A stretch of DNA of 64,000 bases from Synechococcales cyanobacterium CNB (GCA_030263455.1 SZOZ01000007.1:62001-126000); one strand, 5' to 3'. Counted from the stretch's first letter, positions 18,364-27,946 are shown. The notes: generated by a model from the sequence alone, not told the origin. Made by a program: numbers and translations.

Positions 18364-19365
18364 TCACCGCCCTGCCGCGCCAAGCAGCCGCCAGAGCAGG
18401 GCGTTCTGCGTCCACATGCGGTTCTCGGCCTGGTCATAGACGATCGAGGCGGGCGAGTCGATGACCTCGTCGGTGACCTCCTCGCCGCGGTGGGCGGGGA
18501 GGCAGTGCATGAAGAGCGCGCCGCCGGGGATGCCGCGCGAGGCAAGGGCCATCATGTCGTCGTCGGCGCGGTAGGGCGTGAACGCGCCGTCGCGCAGGGC
18601 CGCCTGATGGTCTTGGCCCATGCTGACCCAGCAGTCGGTGTAGACGGCGTGATGGCCGGCGGCCGCCTCGGGGGTGTGGCTCAGCGTGATCGTCGCCCCG
18701 GTGCGCTTCGCGTCGGCGAGGGCGTCTCGCACCACGCCGAACTGCGGCTCGAACCCCCGGGGCGTGACGGCCGTGAAGCTCACGCCCAGCTTGGCGCACA
18801 GCAGCATGAGCGAGTGGCAGACGTTGTTGCCGTCGCCCAGGAAGACGACCCGCGCCCCGGCGAGCGTGCCGAGACGCTCGCGCAGCGTGAAGAGGTCCGC
18901 CAGCGCCTGGCACGGGTGCTCGCGGTCGCTCAGGGCGTTCACGACCGGAACCGAGGCGTGCTCGGCCATCTCGGTCAGCACGGCGTGATCGAACACGCGG
19001 GCAACGATGCAGTCCACCCAGCGGTCGAGGTTCTTCGCGTAGTCCTTCACGCTCTCACGCTCGCCGATGCGTTGCTTCGAGTGGTCGAAGTACATGACGT
19101 GCGCGCCGAGTTTCGTCGGGCCGACCTCGAAGGTGACGCGCGTGCGGAGCGAGGGCTTCTCGAAGAGCGTAATCACGCTCCGCCCCGCGAGCGAGCCGGC
19201 GAAGGGGGCCAGGTCCGCCTTCATCGCCGCCGCCGTCTCAAACAGATCGAGCACGTCATCCGCGGAAAAATCGGCGATCGACAGGAAGTCTCGCCCGGCG
19301 AGCGAGGCGGCAGGCTTCGAGGGCTTGACCTCGACAGGAACGACGGCGGAGGTGGTCTGCGGCAT
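18364..19365 (-). CDS. argF: Ornithine carbamoyltransferase
   Basis: 333 residues. The carbamoyl-phosphate site is FEKPSLRTRVTFE at 68-80, HPCQALADL lies in the middle and the ornithine loop MHCLPAHRGEEV near 293. The enzyme makes citrulline from ornithine and carbamoyl phosphate in the cytoplasm. AAGGA precedes the ATG by 7 nt. An N-terminal extension of about 25 residues (PQTTSAVVPVEVKPSKPAA) goes beyond the usual start. It lies 126 bp after argB; that gap contains a low-complexity AGCAA-rich stretch (about 19381-19415) and nothing else I recognise. Confidence 0.95.
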   Translation of the reverse strand: MPQTTSAVVPVEVKPSKPAASLAGRDFLSIADFSADDVLDLFETAAAMKADLAPFAGSLAGRSVITLFEKPSLRTRVTFEVGPTKLGAHVMYFDHSKQRIGERESVKDYAKNLDRWVDCIVARVFDHAVLTEMAEHASVPVVNALSDREHPCQALADLFTLRERLGTLAGARVVFLGDGNNVCHSLMLLCAKLGVSFTAVTPRGFEPQFGVVRDALADAKRTGATITLSHTPEAAAGHHAVYTDCWVSMGQDHQAALRDGAFTPYRADDDMMALASRGIPGGALFMHCLPAHRGEEVTDEVIDSPASIVYDQAENRMWTQNALLWRLLGAAGR

Positions 19366-19491
19366 GGTGGTTCCTTCGGCGACAAAGCAGCAAGGCAACA
19401 GGGCAGCAAAGCGGCACAGTCGTGAGGGCGGAAACCGTTGATTCCTCTTCGAGTTCTTCGTTTCGGCGCGTTCAGCACATGTTGATCGCGG

Positions 19492-20328
19492 CTATCCGTG
19501 CCCATCCGAAGCGAGCGAGACCCTCGGCGCGCTGCGCGCCCCCGCGGTGAATCGCGTGCCGACGGGCGCGTCGTGGGCGAGATTGCGCAGGTGTTCTGGG
19601 GCGTCCCACGAAGCGATGACGGTCGGCACGCCGGTGGCCTCGGCGGTGGCGACGGCGGCCCGCGCCTTCGGGATCATCCCGCCGGTGATCACCCCCGCGT
19701 CAATGAGCGATTCGGCACGCGCGGCGTCCAGCTCCACGATCGTGCCGCCGTCCTGCCCACGAACGCCGGGGACGTCCGTGAGCAGCACGAGGGCGTGGGC
19801 GCGCAGGATGCGTGCGACGGCGGCGGCCGCGTCGTCGGCGTTCACGTTCAGCGCACTGCCCCGCTCGTCGAAGCCGATCGAACTGAGAACGGGCGTGCAC
19901 CCGGCTCGCAGCAGCGCACGCCATGCGCCCCCCTCGCCGCCGATGACTTCCCCGACGCGGCCGAGGTCCGTGCCGGCACGCCGGTGGAGGTCGCAGCGCG
20001 CCGCACCCGCGTCGCCCAGCCGAAGGCCCACAGCGTTCACGCCCGCCGCCAGCAACAGCCCGACGAGAAGCGTGTTCACACGCCCCGCGAGAACGGCGGC
20101 GACCTCGTCCATCTGCTCGGGCGGCGTGATGCGAAGACCCTCGGCGCGGGCGGTGAACATGCCGAGTCGCACAAGGTGGGCGTCAACGGCCGCGCCGCCC
20201 CCGTGCACGATCACGACGCCGCCGGCGTGCTCGCGCGCGAGCGAGGCGAGTGCGTTCCAGAGCGGACCGCGCGAAGCGGCCTCGTCGAGGGCGCGGCCGC
20301 CGATCTTGACGACGATGGGCGCGGTCAC
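19492..20328 (-). CDS. argB: Acetylglutamate kinase
   Basis: 278 residues, amino acid kinase fold: VVKIGGRALDE at the N terminus, VIVHGGGAAVD near 40, LNVNADDAAAAVA around 165 and GGMIPKARAA near 220. It phosphorylates N-acetylglutamate, the second step of the acetylated arginine pathway. The start is a GTG that overlaps the argC stop (GTGA, 4 nt), which implies translational coupling; the upstream in-frame extension is argC sequence in another frame. Confidence 0.94.
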   Translation of the reverse strand: MTAPIVVKIGGRALDEAASRGPLWNALASLAREHAGGVVIVHGGGAAVDAHLVRLGMFTARAEGLRITPPEQMDEVAAVLAGRVNTLLVGLLLAAGVNAVGLRLGDAGAARCDLHRRAGTDLGRVGEVIGGEGGAWRALLRAGCTPVLSSIGFDERGSALNVNADDAAAAVARILRAHALVLLTDVPGVRGQDGGTIVELDAARAESLIDAGVITGGMIPKARAAVATAEATGVPTVIASWDAPEHLRNLAHDAPVGTRFTAGARSAPRVSLASDGHG

Positions 20329-21377
20329 AACGCTACCCCCGCGCCCAGACGCTCCGGCAGCAGGCCCGCCGTCTCCGGAAGGCCCAGGCGCACGTTCATG
20401 CACTGCACCGCCTGGCCCGACGCACCCTTCACGAGGTTGTCAATCGCGGAAACGAGGATGAGGTGCGCGCCCGCACCGTGCGAGGTGTCCACCGCGAAGG
20501 CAAGGTCGAGGTAGTTCGTGCCCCGCACCGCGTCCACGCTCGGCCACTGGCCCGGCGGCAGGAGGCGAACGAACGGCTCGTCGGCGTACGCGGCGTCGAG
20601 CGCAGCACCGACTCGGGCGCGGTCCCACTCCTCGGCGAGTTCGACGTGGATCGTGCTCAGGATGCCGCGGTCGTACGGGCCGAGGTGCGGCGTGAAGACG
20701 ACGGGCACGCCCGCGTGCGCGACGATCTCGGGCTGATGGCGGTGGCTGAGCACGCCGTAAGGCTGCTGCGAGACCTCGCACAGGTGCGTGCGCTCGGTGG
20801 GCGCGCGGCCCGCGCCGCTGACGCCGCTCGTCGAGTCGATGATCGGCCGCGTGCCGTGGCGGATCGCGCGGGCTTCAACCAGCGGGGCCAGCGGAAGGAT
20901 CACGCTGGTGGGATAGCACCCCGGCACGGCGATCAGTCGCGCGCCGGCGATCCCGGCGCGGTTCCGCTCGGGCAGGCCGTAGACGGCGTCGCGCAGGAGG
21001 TCGGGGCGCTCGTGCTCGAAGGCGTAGTGCTTCGGGTACAGCGCGGCGTCGGGAAGGCGGAACGCGGCCGAGAGGTCGAGCGTGAGCAGGGCGCGTTCGA
21101 GCAGCGCGGGGGCGAGCGACGCGCTCGCCTCGTGCGGCGTACACAGGAACACCGCGTCCGGCGCGAGCGCGGCGACAGCCTCAAGGTCCAACGGCAGAAC
21201 GGGCAGGTCGATCTCGCCCCGGAAGCGCGGAAAGAGTTCGTCGAAGCCGCGCACCGCGCCGCCGGCGCGCCCGGAGTTGAAGAGGCCGACAAGTTCGGCG
21301 CGGGGATGGCGCAGGAGGATGGCGGCGAGTTCCGCGCCGGTGTACCCGCTCGCGCCGATGATTACCGCCCGCTTCAC
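20325..21377 (-). CDS. argC: N-acetyl-gamma-glutamyl-phosphate reductase
   Basis: 350 residues. NAD(P)-binding GASGYTGAEL at 8-17, active-site Cys in AVPGCYPTS near 150, STSGVSGAGR and HRHQPEI follow as expected. It reduces N-acetylglutamyl phosphate to the semialdehyde. The start is GTG at 21377, overlapping the argR stop as GTGA; the same 4-nt overlap joins it to argB downstream. Confidence 0.95.
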   Translation of the reverse strand: MKRAVIIGASGYTGAELAAILLRHPRAELVGLFNSGRAGGAVRGFDELFPRFRGEIDLPVLPLDLEAVAALAPDAVFLCTPHEASASLAPALLERALLTLDLSAAFRLPDAALYPKHYAFEHERPDLLRDAVYGLPERNRAGIAGARLIAVPGCYPTSVILPLAPLVEARAIRHGTRPIIDSTSGVSGAGRAPTERTHLCEVSQQPYGVLSHRHQPEIVAHAGVPVVFTPHLGPYDRGILSTIHVELAEEWDRARVGAALDAAYADEPFVRLLPPGQWPSVDAVRGTNYLDLAFAVDTSHGAGAHLILVSAIDNLVKGASGQAVQCMNVRLGLPETAGLLPERLGAGVAL

Positions 21378-21850
21378 CGCGAACCTCCGCCGCCCGCGAG
21401 ATTGGCGGTGCGCTTGAGCTGCATCGCGAGCCGCGCGGCCTGCTGGATGGTGCGCGCCGCGACAAAGATCGTGTCGTCGCCCGCGATCGTCCCCACCACG
21501 CCGGGAGGGGGCGAACGGTCCAGTTCGAGCGCGACGAGCGCGGCGTGCCCCGGGCCGGTGCGCAGTACGACGAGGTTCCCCGCCTGCTCCGCCGAGGTGA
21601 CGAAGGCCCGCAGCGCGCCCTCCAGGGCACGCCCCGCCGCGGTGGGCGGCGGGGCGACCGCAACGCCCGCCGGCACGTAGCCACGCGGCGACTTGGCGAC
21701 GCCCATCTCGCGCAGGTCGCGCGAAAGCGTCGCCTGCGTGACCTCGATGCCACGCTGGGCCAGCAGGTCGCGCAGTTCCGACTGGCTGCGCACGGGCCGG
21801 CGGACGATGAGGTCGGCGATCACCTGCTGTCGACGGACTCGTCCGGTCAT
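21374..21850 (-). CDS. argR: Arginine repressor ArgR
   Basis: 158 residues. The N-terminal winged helix includes SQSELRDLLAQRGIEVTQATLSRDLREMG, the ArgR signature around residues 23-50, and the C-terminal arginine-binding and oligomerisation domain contains GTIAGDDTIFVAAR near 119-132. It should repress this operon when arginine is plentiful. First gene of argR-argC-argB-argF, with GTGA overlaps downstream. A strong promoter lies immediately before the ATG, leaving virtually no 5' leader. Confidence 0.93.
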   Translation of the reverse strand: MTGRVRRQQVIADLIVRRPVRSQSELRDLLAQRGIEVTQATLSRDLREMGVAKSPRGYVPAGVAVAPPPTAAGRALEGALRAFVTSAEQAGNLVVLRTGPGHAALVALELDRSPPPGVVGTIAGDDTIFVAARTIQQAARLAMQLKRTANLAGGGGSR

Positions 21851-21855
21851 GCACG

Positions 21856-21883
21856 ATTATACATTGTATGCATAAACAGTCAA
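21856..21883 (-). promoter_or_regulatory. argR operon promoter overlapping an ARG-box-like palindrome
   Basis: On the minus strand TTGACT (21878-21883), a 16-nt spacer and TATAAT (21856-21861) precede the argR ATG by 5 nt, so transcription should begin at or next to the start codon. The imperfect 19-bp palindrome TTATACATTGTATGCATAA (21857-21875) has 7 of 9 matching pairs and covers the spacer and -10, which is where an autoregulatory ArgR operator would sit. Confidence 0.75.
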
Positions 21884-21978
21884 GCCGGCCGCCCCCGCCC
21901 GGCGGGCACGCACGCGAAATCGGCGGCCCGGGGTTCCCAGCACCCCGGTATCCTCGACGCGACCGGAGGCACCGCACC

Positions 21979-22614
21979 ATGACCGAGCCGGAAGGAGACC
22001 ATCTGTCGATGCCCCCTGGCGCGCCTCCGACATCACCCGGGGCGTTGGTGGCCCGCCCCGTGCCTGGCCCTCCGGCCTGGGTGGCGGTGCTGGGCATCCT
22101 GTCGATCGTCTTCGGCGTGCTGGGTGCGCTGGGCAAGTGCTGGGGCATCGCCACCCCGCTCTTCTTCATGATGATGGACCGCTTCTTCGCCTCGATGCCC
22201 CAGGAGGAGATGCCCGAGGCGGTCGGCCGGTCGTTCTCCATGATGGGGGTGTACGCTTGGCCGATCGCGGGGATCTCGCTGCTCAAGACCATCGTGGCCG
22301 GCCTGCTTGTCGCGGTCGGCATCGGACTCCTGAAGCGCCGCGCGTGGGCCTCGGCGTGGGCGATCCGATACGCCGTGCTGGACATCGTGCTCTCGCTCGG
22401 CGAGGGCGTGCTCGGCGCGCTGGCGCAGGTGGCGCAGATGGAAGCCATGCAGGCCGCCGACCCGCCCGCCTTCGCCCCGATCGGAGGGTGGACGACGCTC
22501 ATCGCCTACGGCAGCGTCGGCCTCGGCGTCCTCCTCAGCATGGTCTGGCCCGTCTTCCTCGTCGTGTGGTTCACTCGGCGGCGCGTCCGAGAGCACGTCT
22601 CGACCTGGAACTGA
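21979..22614 (+). CDS. Hypothetical four-helix membrane protein
   Basis: 211 residues. A proline-rich cytoplasmic N terminus of about 30 residues is followed by membrane helices near 34-54, 93-112, 118-138 and 170-198, and a basic end. GGAGG stands 9 nt before the ATG. I recognise no domain. It is divergent from argR and 21 bp ahead of the YIP1-like gene on the same strand, so the two are probably co-transcribed. Confidence 0.65.
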   Translation: MTEPEGDHLSMPPGAPPTSPGALVARPVPGPPAWVAVLGILSIVFGVLGALGKCWGIATPLFFMMMDRFFASMPQEEMPEAVGRSFSMMGVYAWPIAGISLLKTIVAGLLVAVGIGLLKRRAWASAWAIRYAVLDIVLSLGEGVLGALAQVAQMEAMQAADPPAFAPIGGWTTLIAYGSVGLGVLLSMVWPVFLVVWFTRRRVREHVSTWN

Positions 22615-22635
22615 CCGCCCCGGAGCCGACTCGCG

Positions 22636-24135
22636 ATGCGCTGCAAGACCTGCGACTACTCGCTCTGGAACCTCCGCTCACGCCAGTGCCCCGAGTGCGG
22701 CTCGCCCTTCAAGCCCTCCGACTTCGCCTTCGTCGCGAACAGCGTGCGGTTCTGCTGCCCCCACTGCGGGCAGGACTACTACGGCACCGGGCCGAACGGA
22801 CACCTCGAACCGCGGACGTTCGACTGCGTGCGCTGCGGCACGCGCATCGACATGGACGAGATGGTGCTCCTGCCGACCGAGGGCGTGGAGGAGGATCGCA
22901 CCATCCCGGACGAGATGCCGTGGCTCTCGAAGCGCTCGGGCTTCCTCTCGCGATGGTGGAGGACCGCGCTGCGCGGCGCGGCCCAGCCCGCGCGGATCAT
23001 CGCCCTGACACCCCCCGAGAGTTCGACCGCGACCGCGACGTGGTTCCTCGTCGTCACGCACGCGGTCATTGGCGCGCTGACCGTGCTCACGATTGTCGCG
23101 CTCTTCGTCGTGATAGGCTTGTTCGCGGGGATGGGCGGCGGAGGTCCGGGCGTTGGGCCGGCGCTCGCCGGTGGGCTGTTCGGCGTCGCCATCGGCACCA
23201 TCGCCTCGGTGATCGGCGCGATCGTCGTAGCGTGGCTCTGGATCGCAGCCTCGCACGGGCTGCTCCTGGTCACGGGCGGCACGGCGCACGGCATCGGGCG
23301 GACCGCGCACGCCATCCTCTACACCTGCGGGCCGATGCTGATCTCCGCTGTCCCGTGCGTCGGGTGGTACTTCGGCTGGATGATCGGCGGGGTGTGGTGG
23401 TTCGTGGCGGCGACTATCATGGTGATTCGCGGCCAGTCCGTCCGGCCGGTCCGGGCAGCTATCTGCGTGATCGGACCGCCCGCCGCGGTGACCGTGCTCG
23501 GCGTCGCCGCGTACGTCGCGCTCATCTTCAGCGCCGTCAGCTCGGCTCAGACCGCCGTCACGACGGCGCGCGGCATGAGCGCGGTCGCCGAGACGCAGAA
23601 CGTCGCCGCCGCGATACAAGCCTTCAGCACTGCGCAGAACAGGCCGCCCACCCACGCGCTCGAACTCGTGACCGACGGCACGCTCTCGGCCGCGATGTTC
23701 TCCTCGGCAACAACCGCCACCACCACGACAGCCCCCGCCTTCGAGAACACCGACCTGCAGACCTTCTCGATCATGCCCGAGGCACAAGCGAAGGCCTTCG
23801 CGGCGAGGGCCGCCGCGTCGCTGCCGCAGGGTGTGGTCGCACACCGCGTCGGCGACTTCGTGTTCACCTATCACGGGTTCGACCCCACCGACCCCACCTG
23901 CTCCTCGCTCTGGGTCGTGATCCACTCGCCCGACCCGGCGTCGAACCCGGTCTCGACACCCGGAGCGGCGGCCTTGGCCAACGGCGCGGCGATCGCGATT
24001 CCGCCCCGCCAGTTCCAGACCTTCCTCCAGCAACAGAACGACCTGCGCGCGTCGTTCGGCCTGCCCCCGCTGCCGGACCCGAGGACGGTATCGCCGGACG
24101 CACCCGCGGTCCGTCTTCCGCAGGACGATCGCTAA
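22636..24135 (+). CDS. Zinc-ribbon, YIP1-like polytopic membrane protein
   Basis: 499 residues. Two N-terminal zinc ribbons (CKTCDYSLWNL...CPECG, and CCPHCG...CVRCG) occupy residues 1-75. A membrane domain of about six helices between 130 and 300 resembles the YIP1 family (repeated helices with TGGTAHG and PCVGWYFGWMIGGVWWFV). A long hydrophilic C-terminal part follows, ending in a proline-rich tail (LPPLPDPRTVSPDAPAVR). Function unknown; the ribbons may recruit a cytoplasmic partner. Confidence 0.65.
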   Translation: MRCKTCDYSLWNLRSRQCPECGSPFKPSDFAFVANSVRFCCPHCGQDYYGTGPNGHLEPRTFDCVRCGTRIDMDEMVLLPTEGVEEDRTIPDEMPWLSKRSGFLSRWWRTALRGAAQPARIIALTPPESSTATATWFLVVTHAVIGALTVLTIVALFVVIGLFAGMGGGGPGVGPALAGGLFGVAIGTIASVIGAIVVAWLWIAASHGLLLVTGGTAHGIGRTAHAILYTCGPMLISAVPCVGWYFGWMIGGVWWFVAATIMVIRGQSVRPVRAAICVIGPPAAVTVLGVAAYVALIFSAVSSAQTAVTTARGMSAVAETQNVAAAIQAFSTAQNRPPTHALELVTDGTLSAAMFSSATTATTTTAPAFENTDLQTFSIMPEAQAKAFAARAAASLPQGVVAHRVGDFVFTYHGFDPTDPTCSSLWVVIHSPDPASNPVSTPGAAALANGAAIAIPPRQFQTFLQQQNDLRASFGLPPLPDPRTVSPDAPAVRLPQDDR

Positions 24136-24231
24136 ACAGTGATCCCGAGCGTCCGTCCGGTCGTACAACCGATAGGGAAGGTCGGGGTCGCACCGCGGGG
24201 TGCTCTCTATGATTCGGCACCGGAGGAACCC

Positions 24232-26037
24232 ATGAACCGCAGATTCCCCCAGCGATTCCCTCTCCCGGTCTGCCTCATCGCCGCTGCGGCAGGGATGACG
24301 GCTACCGCGGACGCTTCCGCCCAGAACGCCCTGGGCGATGGCCGCGGCTTGCAGCAGCAATCCCCGGGACTCGGCACGAGGCTCGGCAACGTGCCGCTGC
24401 CAATGGACACTCGCTCGCGCGCCTTCGAGCGCGAACTCGCCTTCCGCGAGGCGATCGTGACCGGCTCCGCGCCCGCCGGGTTCTCCTTCCGAGGCGACGT
24501 AACGCCTTCCCGATTCGAGTTCCGCGGCGAACTCGGCTCGGACGACCTCTTCGCCTTCCGGCGCGACTCGCTGTATTCGGGACTCGCCGGGCAGGGCATC
24601 CGCGGCACGGACGCGCTGCAGTACCAGTTCTCGCTGACCACCGGGCAGCGCCCGCCCTCGAACCTCGCAGGACCGCTCGCGGTCCAGCGCGGCGGCGGTC
24701 GGAGCGACTGGGATCGGCTCGCCGTCGATTCGTTCCGCGACCCGGGCCGAGGCGAGCCTGGACTGACGCGCGCGCCCGCCGAGCCGACGCTCGAAGGCAC
24801 CCCGCGCCCCACGACCGACCTGCGCCTGCCGCCCGCGTGGGAGTCGAGCCTGTCGCAGTCGGTGCGTTCGACGGCGGACTTCGCCGCCAATCGCGGCCTG
24901 CAGCCGACCATGCTCTCCGTGGTGACGGACAACTTCACGCGCGAGTCCATCGGCCTGTCCGCCTCACCGCTGACCGGCGTGGTGCCGCATCGCCTCGGGC
25001 CGGCGCCCCACACCGTGCCGGGCGTGCCACCCGAGGTGTTCATGCCACCGCCGGAGGTCACCGAGCCTGGCCTGCTCGACATCGCCGCCCCGACGGGTGC
25101 GATCGAGCCTGGTCGTCCTGAATCCACGTTCGCGCGAACGGCCTATGAGCGTGCGATCGAACGCATGGCCCGGCGCGCCGCCGCGGACGGGCGTGCAACC
25201 GCGACCACGCCCGAGGGGACGCCCGCCCCACCGCCGTGGATCCTCGACCTTCAGCAACTTCGTCTCGAGCTGCACTTCCCCGAAGCGCTGAGGAATCCCG
25301 TGCTGCCCGAAGCGCCGGCCCTGCCCGCCCCGCTCCCGGGCACGGAGACCGCGCCCGCCGTCCCGGACCCGCTCGCTTCGATCCCCGGGCTTCCCGCCCC
25401 GAACGCGCCGGCCGTTCAACTCAGGTTCGATCCCGCAACGATGCGGATGATCCGCGAATCCGCCGGCGTGTCCGAGACCTTCATCCTCGCCGGCGTCGAC
25501 GATCGCAACCTCTTCTTCGAGCACATGCGCCGCGGCGAGGAGCTGCTGGCGCAGGGCCGCTACTTCGACGCCGAGGAGAGGTTCATCAGCGCGCTCGCCG
25601 CGAGGCCAGGCGACGTCACCGCGCTCTACGGGCGCGTGCACGCGGAGATCGGCGGCGGGATGTTTCTCTCCGCCGCAACCAACCTCCGCAAACTCCTCTT
25701 CGACTCTCCCGAGGCGTCGGCGATGCGCTGGGGTGCACGACTGCTCCCCACGGACGAGCGGATCGAATCCCTGCGCGCCGACCTGCGAGCGCAGGCGGAC
25801 CGCGAGGGTCAGCCCGCCGCCGACGCCGCCCTCCTGCTCGCCTACATCGGCTACCAGACCGGCGATACCGCGCTCGCGCGCGAAGCGGTCGAACGCCTCG
25901 AGCGCAGCCGCGACTTCGCCGACCAGCGCCTGGCCGCGTTCCTGCGCGGCATCTGGCTCGGCGAGATCCCCGCGTCCGCGCAGCCCGCCGATGCGCCGCC
26001 GAACGACGACGACCCGCAGGAGGACGACGCCGGCTGA
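24232..26037 (+). CDS. Secreted TPR-type protein
   Basis: 601 residues. GGAGGA precedes the ATG, and a signal peptide ends at DASAQ (about residue 31). Residues 32-400 are rich in Pro, Arg and Ala with no domain I recognise. From about residue 425 the sequence turns helical with TPR-like repeats (EHMRRGEELLAQGRYFDAEE, LYGRVHAEIGGGMFLSAATNL, LAYIGYQTGDTALAREAVE). Likely periplasmic and protein-binding. The phosphatase gene follows after 16 bp, so the two may share a transcript. Confidence 0.7.
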   Translation: MNRRFPQRFPLPVCLIAAAAGMTATADASAQNALGDGRGLQQQSPGLGTRLGNVPLPMDTRSRAFERELAFREAIVTGSAPAGFSFRGDVTPSRFEFRGELGSDDLFAFRRDSLYSGLAGQGIRGTDALQYQFSLTTGQRPPSNLAGPLAVQRGGGRSDWDRLAVDSFRDPGRGEPGLTRAPAEPTLEGTPRPTTDLRLPPAWESSLSQSVRSTADFAANRGLQPTMLSVVTDNFTRESIGLSASPLTGVVPHRLGPAPHTVPGVPPEVFMPPPEVTEPGLLDIAAPTGAIEPGRPESTFARTAYERAIERMARRAAADGRATATTPEGTPAPPPWILDLQQLRLELHFPEALRNPVLPEAPALPAPLPGTETAPAVPDPLASIPGLPAPNAPAVQLRFDPATMRMIRESAGVSETFILAGVDDRNLFFEHMRRGEELLAQGRYFDAEERFISALAARPGDVTALYGRVHAEIGGGMFLSAATNLRKLLFDSPEASAMRWGARLLPTDERIESLRADLRAQADREGQPAADAALLLAYIGYQTGDTALAREAVERLERSRDFADQRLAAFLRGIWLGEIPASAQPADAPPNDDDPQEDDAG

Positions 26038-26053
26038 GCGCGGCGATCCCCGC

Positions 26054-27721
26054 ATGACCGAGCCAACGCACACCGCCGGCGATCGTGCCGCCGCCGATCG
26101 CGGTGCGGCCTCCCTGCGCGACTTCCTCACCGACGGCTCCCTCGCAGGCATGTGCGCCGAACTCTCGACCCTTACCGGCATCCGCGTCGAAGTCCGCGAC
26201 GAAGGTGATCGCGTTATCGTCGCCGACGGCGGGGGCTGGCGCGCCCTCCCGCCCGGCTCTGGCCTCGCCGACGCAGCGATCGGCGCATCCTTCCCCCTTA
26301 CGGTCGGAGAGCAGACCATCGGGCGCATCGTCGTCGGGCGCGAGGGTCCGCCCGACGGCGGCCGCGAACGACTCGAACGAGCATTGTCTCTCATCGCACG
26401 CACCTCGAGTGAGCTGTGCGAGAACGCCGCCGAACTCCGCCACGCGCTCGACGAACTCGGCGTCCTCTTCGAACTCGCCGCGCTCCTCGTGGATTCCGCC
26501 GACGTGCGCTCCATGGTGGACACCGCGCTCGCCTCCGCCCTCCGAGTGCTGCGGCTCGACGCCGGATCGGTCGTGCTCCTCAAGGAGGACGCCGACGGCA
26601 TCGTCTCCGAGGACGAACGCGACCTCGTGCTCACCGCCTCGCGCGAACTCAGCCGATGGTGGCTCGACAGCCCGGAGACGCTCAGTGAGGGGCGCGTCTT
26701 CGACCGGCTCGCCCTCGCGGGAGAGGTAGTCGCGGTCGAAGACCTGCTCCTCGACCCGCGCGTCCGCATCCTCGACCGCGTGCGCACCGAGGGGTTGCGC
26801 GCGTTCATCTGTGCGGGCCTGGTCTTCCGCGGCAGGCCGATCGGCGTGATGCGCCTCTACGCACGCACGCCGCGGTCCTTCGACGAACTCGACAAGAGGC
26901 TGCTGCGCTCGATCGCCCAGCAGGCCGCCGCCGCCGTGCAGCAGTCGAGGCTCATCCGCCAGCGACAACGCCAACGCCAACTGGACCGACAACTCGCCCT
27001 CGCCGCGGACGTCCAGCGCAGGCTCCTCCCACGCCGCCTCCCGCGACCGACAGGCCTCGACCTCGCTGCCGGGTATCAGCCGACCTTTGAGGTCGCAGGC
27101 GACTTCTACGACGCGTTCGAGTCGCACGGCGGCCTCGGGCTGCTCATCGGGGACGTGGTCGGCAAGGGCATTCCCGCCGCGCTGCTCATGGCGTCCGTCC
27201 GCGCCTCTCTTCGGGCGCATTCGGAACGAACACACGACGTGCATCGCGTGCTCGACGCCGTGAATCGAGACCTCTGCCGCGACACGCTCCCGAGCGAGTT
27301 CACCACGCTCTGGCTCGGACGGCTGGACCCGGCGACGCTGCGACTCACCTACGCCAGCGCGGGGCACGAGCCTCCATTCATCGTGCGCGCGGGCCGCGGC
27401 GCCACGACGCAGGAACTCGACATCGGCGGCATCGTCGCGGGCGTGGACCCGGCGCACGAGTACCGAGCGGCCGAAGTAACGCTCAGGCCCGGCGACGCGC
27501 TCGTCGCATACACCGACGGCGCGTGCGACGTGATGGACTTCGAGAACCGCAAGTTCGGCAAGCGCCGGCTCCAGCAGGCCGTCCGCGCCGCCATCAGCGA
27601 AGACCCATCCGCCAAGGCGGGCACGATCCTCGAACGGGTGTTCTGGGAGTTGCGGCAGTTCGCCGGCCTCGCGGCACGCCCCGACGACGTCACCCTGCTC
27701 GTTGTTCGCGTCGAAGGCTGA
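26054..27721 (+). CDS. GAF domain / SpoIIE-type PP2C serine phosphatase (RsbU-like)
   Basis: 555 residues. Residues about 140-300 form a GAF-like sensor (ALDELGVLFELAALLV...GLVFRGRPIGVMRLYA). After a coiled-coil linker rich in Gln and Arg (RQRQRQRQLDRQ) comes a SpoIIE/PP2C domain with AADVQRRLLP, VAGDFYDAF (metal-binding Asp), LLIGDVVGKGIPAALLMA, YASAGHEPP, AYTDGACDVMD and RPDDVTLLVV. These enzymes dephosphorylate anti-anti-sigma (STAS) proteins in partner-switching pathways. No STAS or HPK anti-sigma gene is in the window, so the target is unknown. No Shine-Dalgarno sequence is obvious; the preceding gene ends 16 bp upstream. Confidence 0.88.
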   Translation: MTEPTHTAGDRAAADRGAASLRDFLTDGSLAGMCAELSTLTGIRVEVRDEGDRVIVADGGGWRALPPGSGLADAAIGASFPLTVGEQTIGRIVVGREGPPDGGRERLERALSLIARTSSELCENAAELRHALDELGVLFELAALLVDSADVRSMVDTALASALRVLRLDAGSVVLLKEDADGIVSEDERDLVLTASRELSRWWLDSPETLSEGRVFDRLALAGEVVAVEDLLLDPRVRILDRVRTEGLRAFICAGLVFRGRPIGVMRLYARTPRSFDELDKRLLRSIAQQAAAAVQQSRLIRQRQRQRQLDRQLALAADVQRRLLPRRLPRPTGLDLAAGYQPTFEVAGDFYDAFESHGGLGLLIGDVVGKGIPAALLMASVRASLRAHSERTHDVHRVLDAVNRDLCRDTLPSEFTTLWLGRLDPATLRLTYASAGHEPPFIVRAGRGATTQELDIGGIVAGVDPAHEYRAAEVTLRPGDALVAYTDGACDVMDFENRKFGKRRLQQAVRAAISEDPSAKAGTILERVFWELRQFAGLAARPDDVTLLVVRVEG

Positions 27722-27727
27722 GACGAT

Positions 27728-27946
27728 TCACGCCGCCGTCGGTCGGTCGTCATCGCACCGCCCGAGCAGTTCGGCCATCGCGTCCATGCTCCGCTGAACC
27801 CGCCCGAAGGCATCCTCGACCGCCTCGATGGACCGCTCGCCGTCCGTCAATCGCAGCCGCACCGGCCCGCTCGCCCTGGGGAACGGGATCGGCTCGTCGT
27901 CGCGGCCGCGGGCGTCGATCGCGTGGTGGAGGATGAGTCTCGGCAT
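27728..27946 (-). CDS. Small hypothetical protein
   Basis: 72 residues starting MPRLILHHAIDARGRDDEPIPF and ending in an amphipathic helix (IEAVEDAFGRVQRSMDAMAELL). AAGGAG lies 9 nt before the ATG. It ends 7 bp from the convergent phosphatase gene. No domain recognised. The in-frame extension upstream (30 residues) lacks a ribosome site. Confidence 0.5.
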   Translation of the reverse strand: MPRLILHHAIDARGRDDEPIPFPRASGPVRLRLTDGERSIEAVEDAFGRVQRSMDAMAELLGRCDDDRPTAA

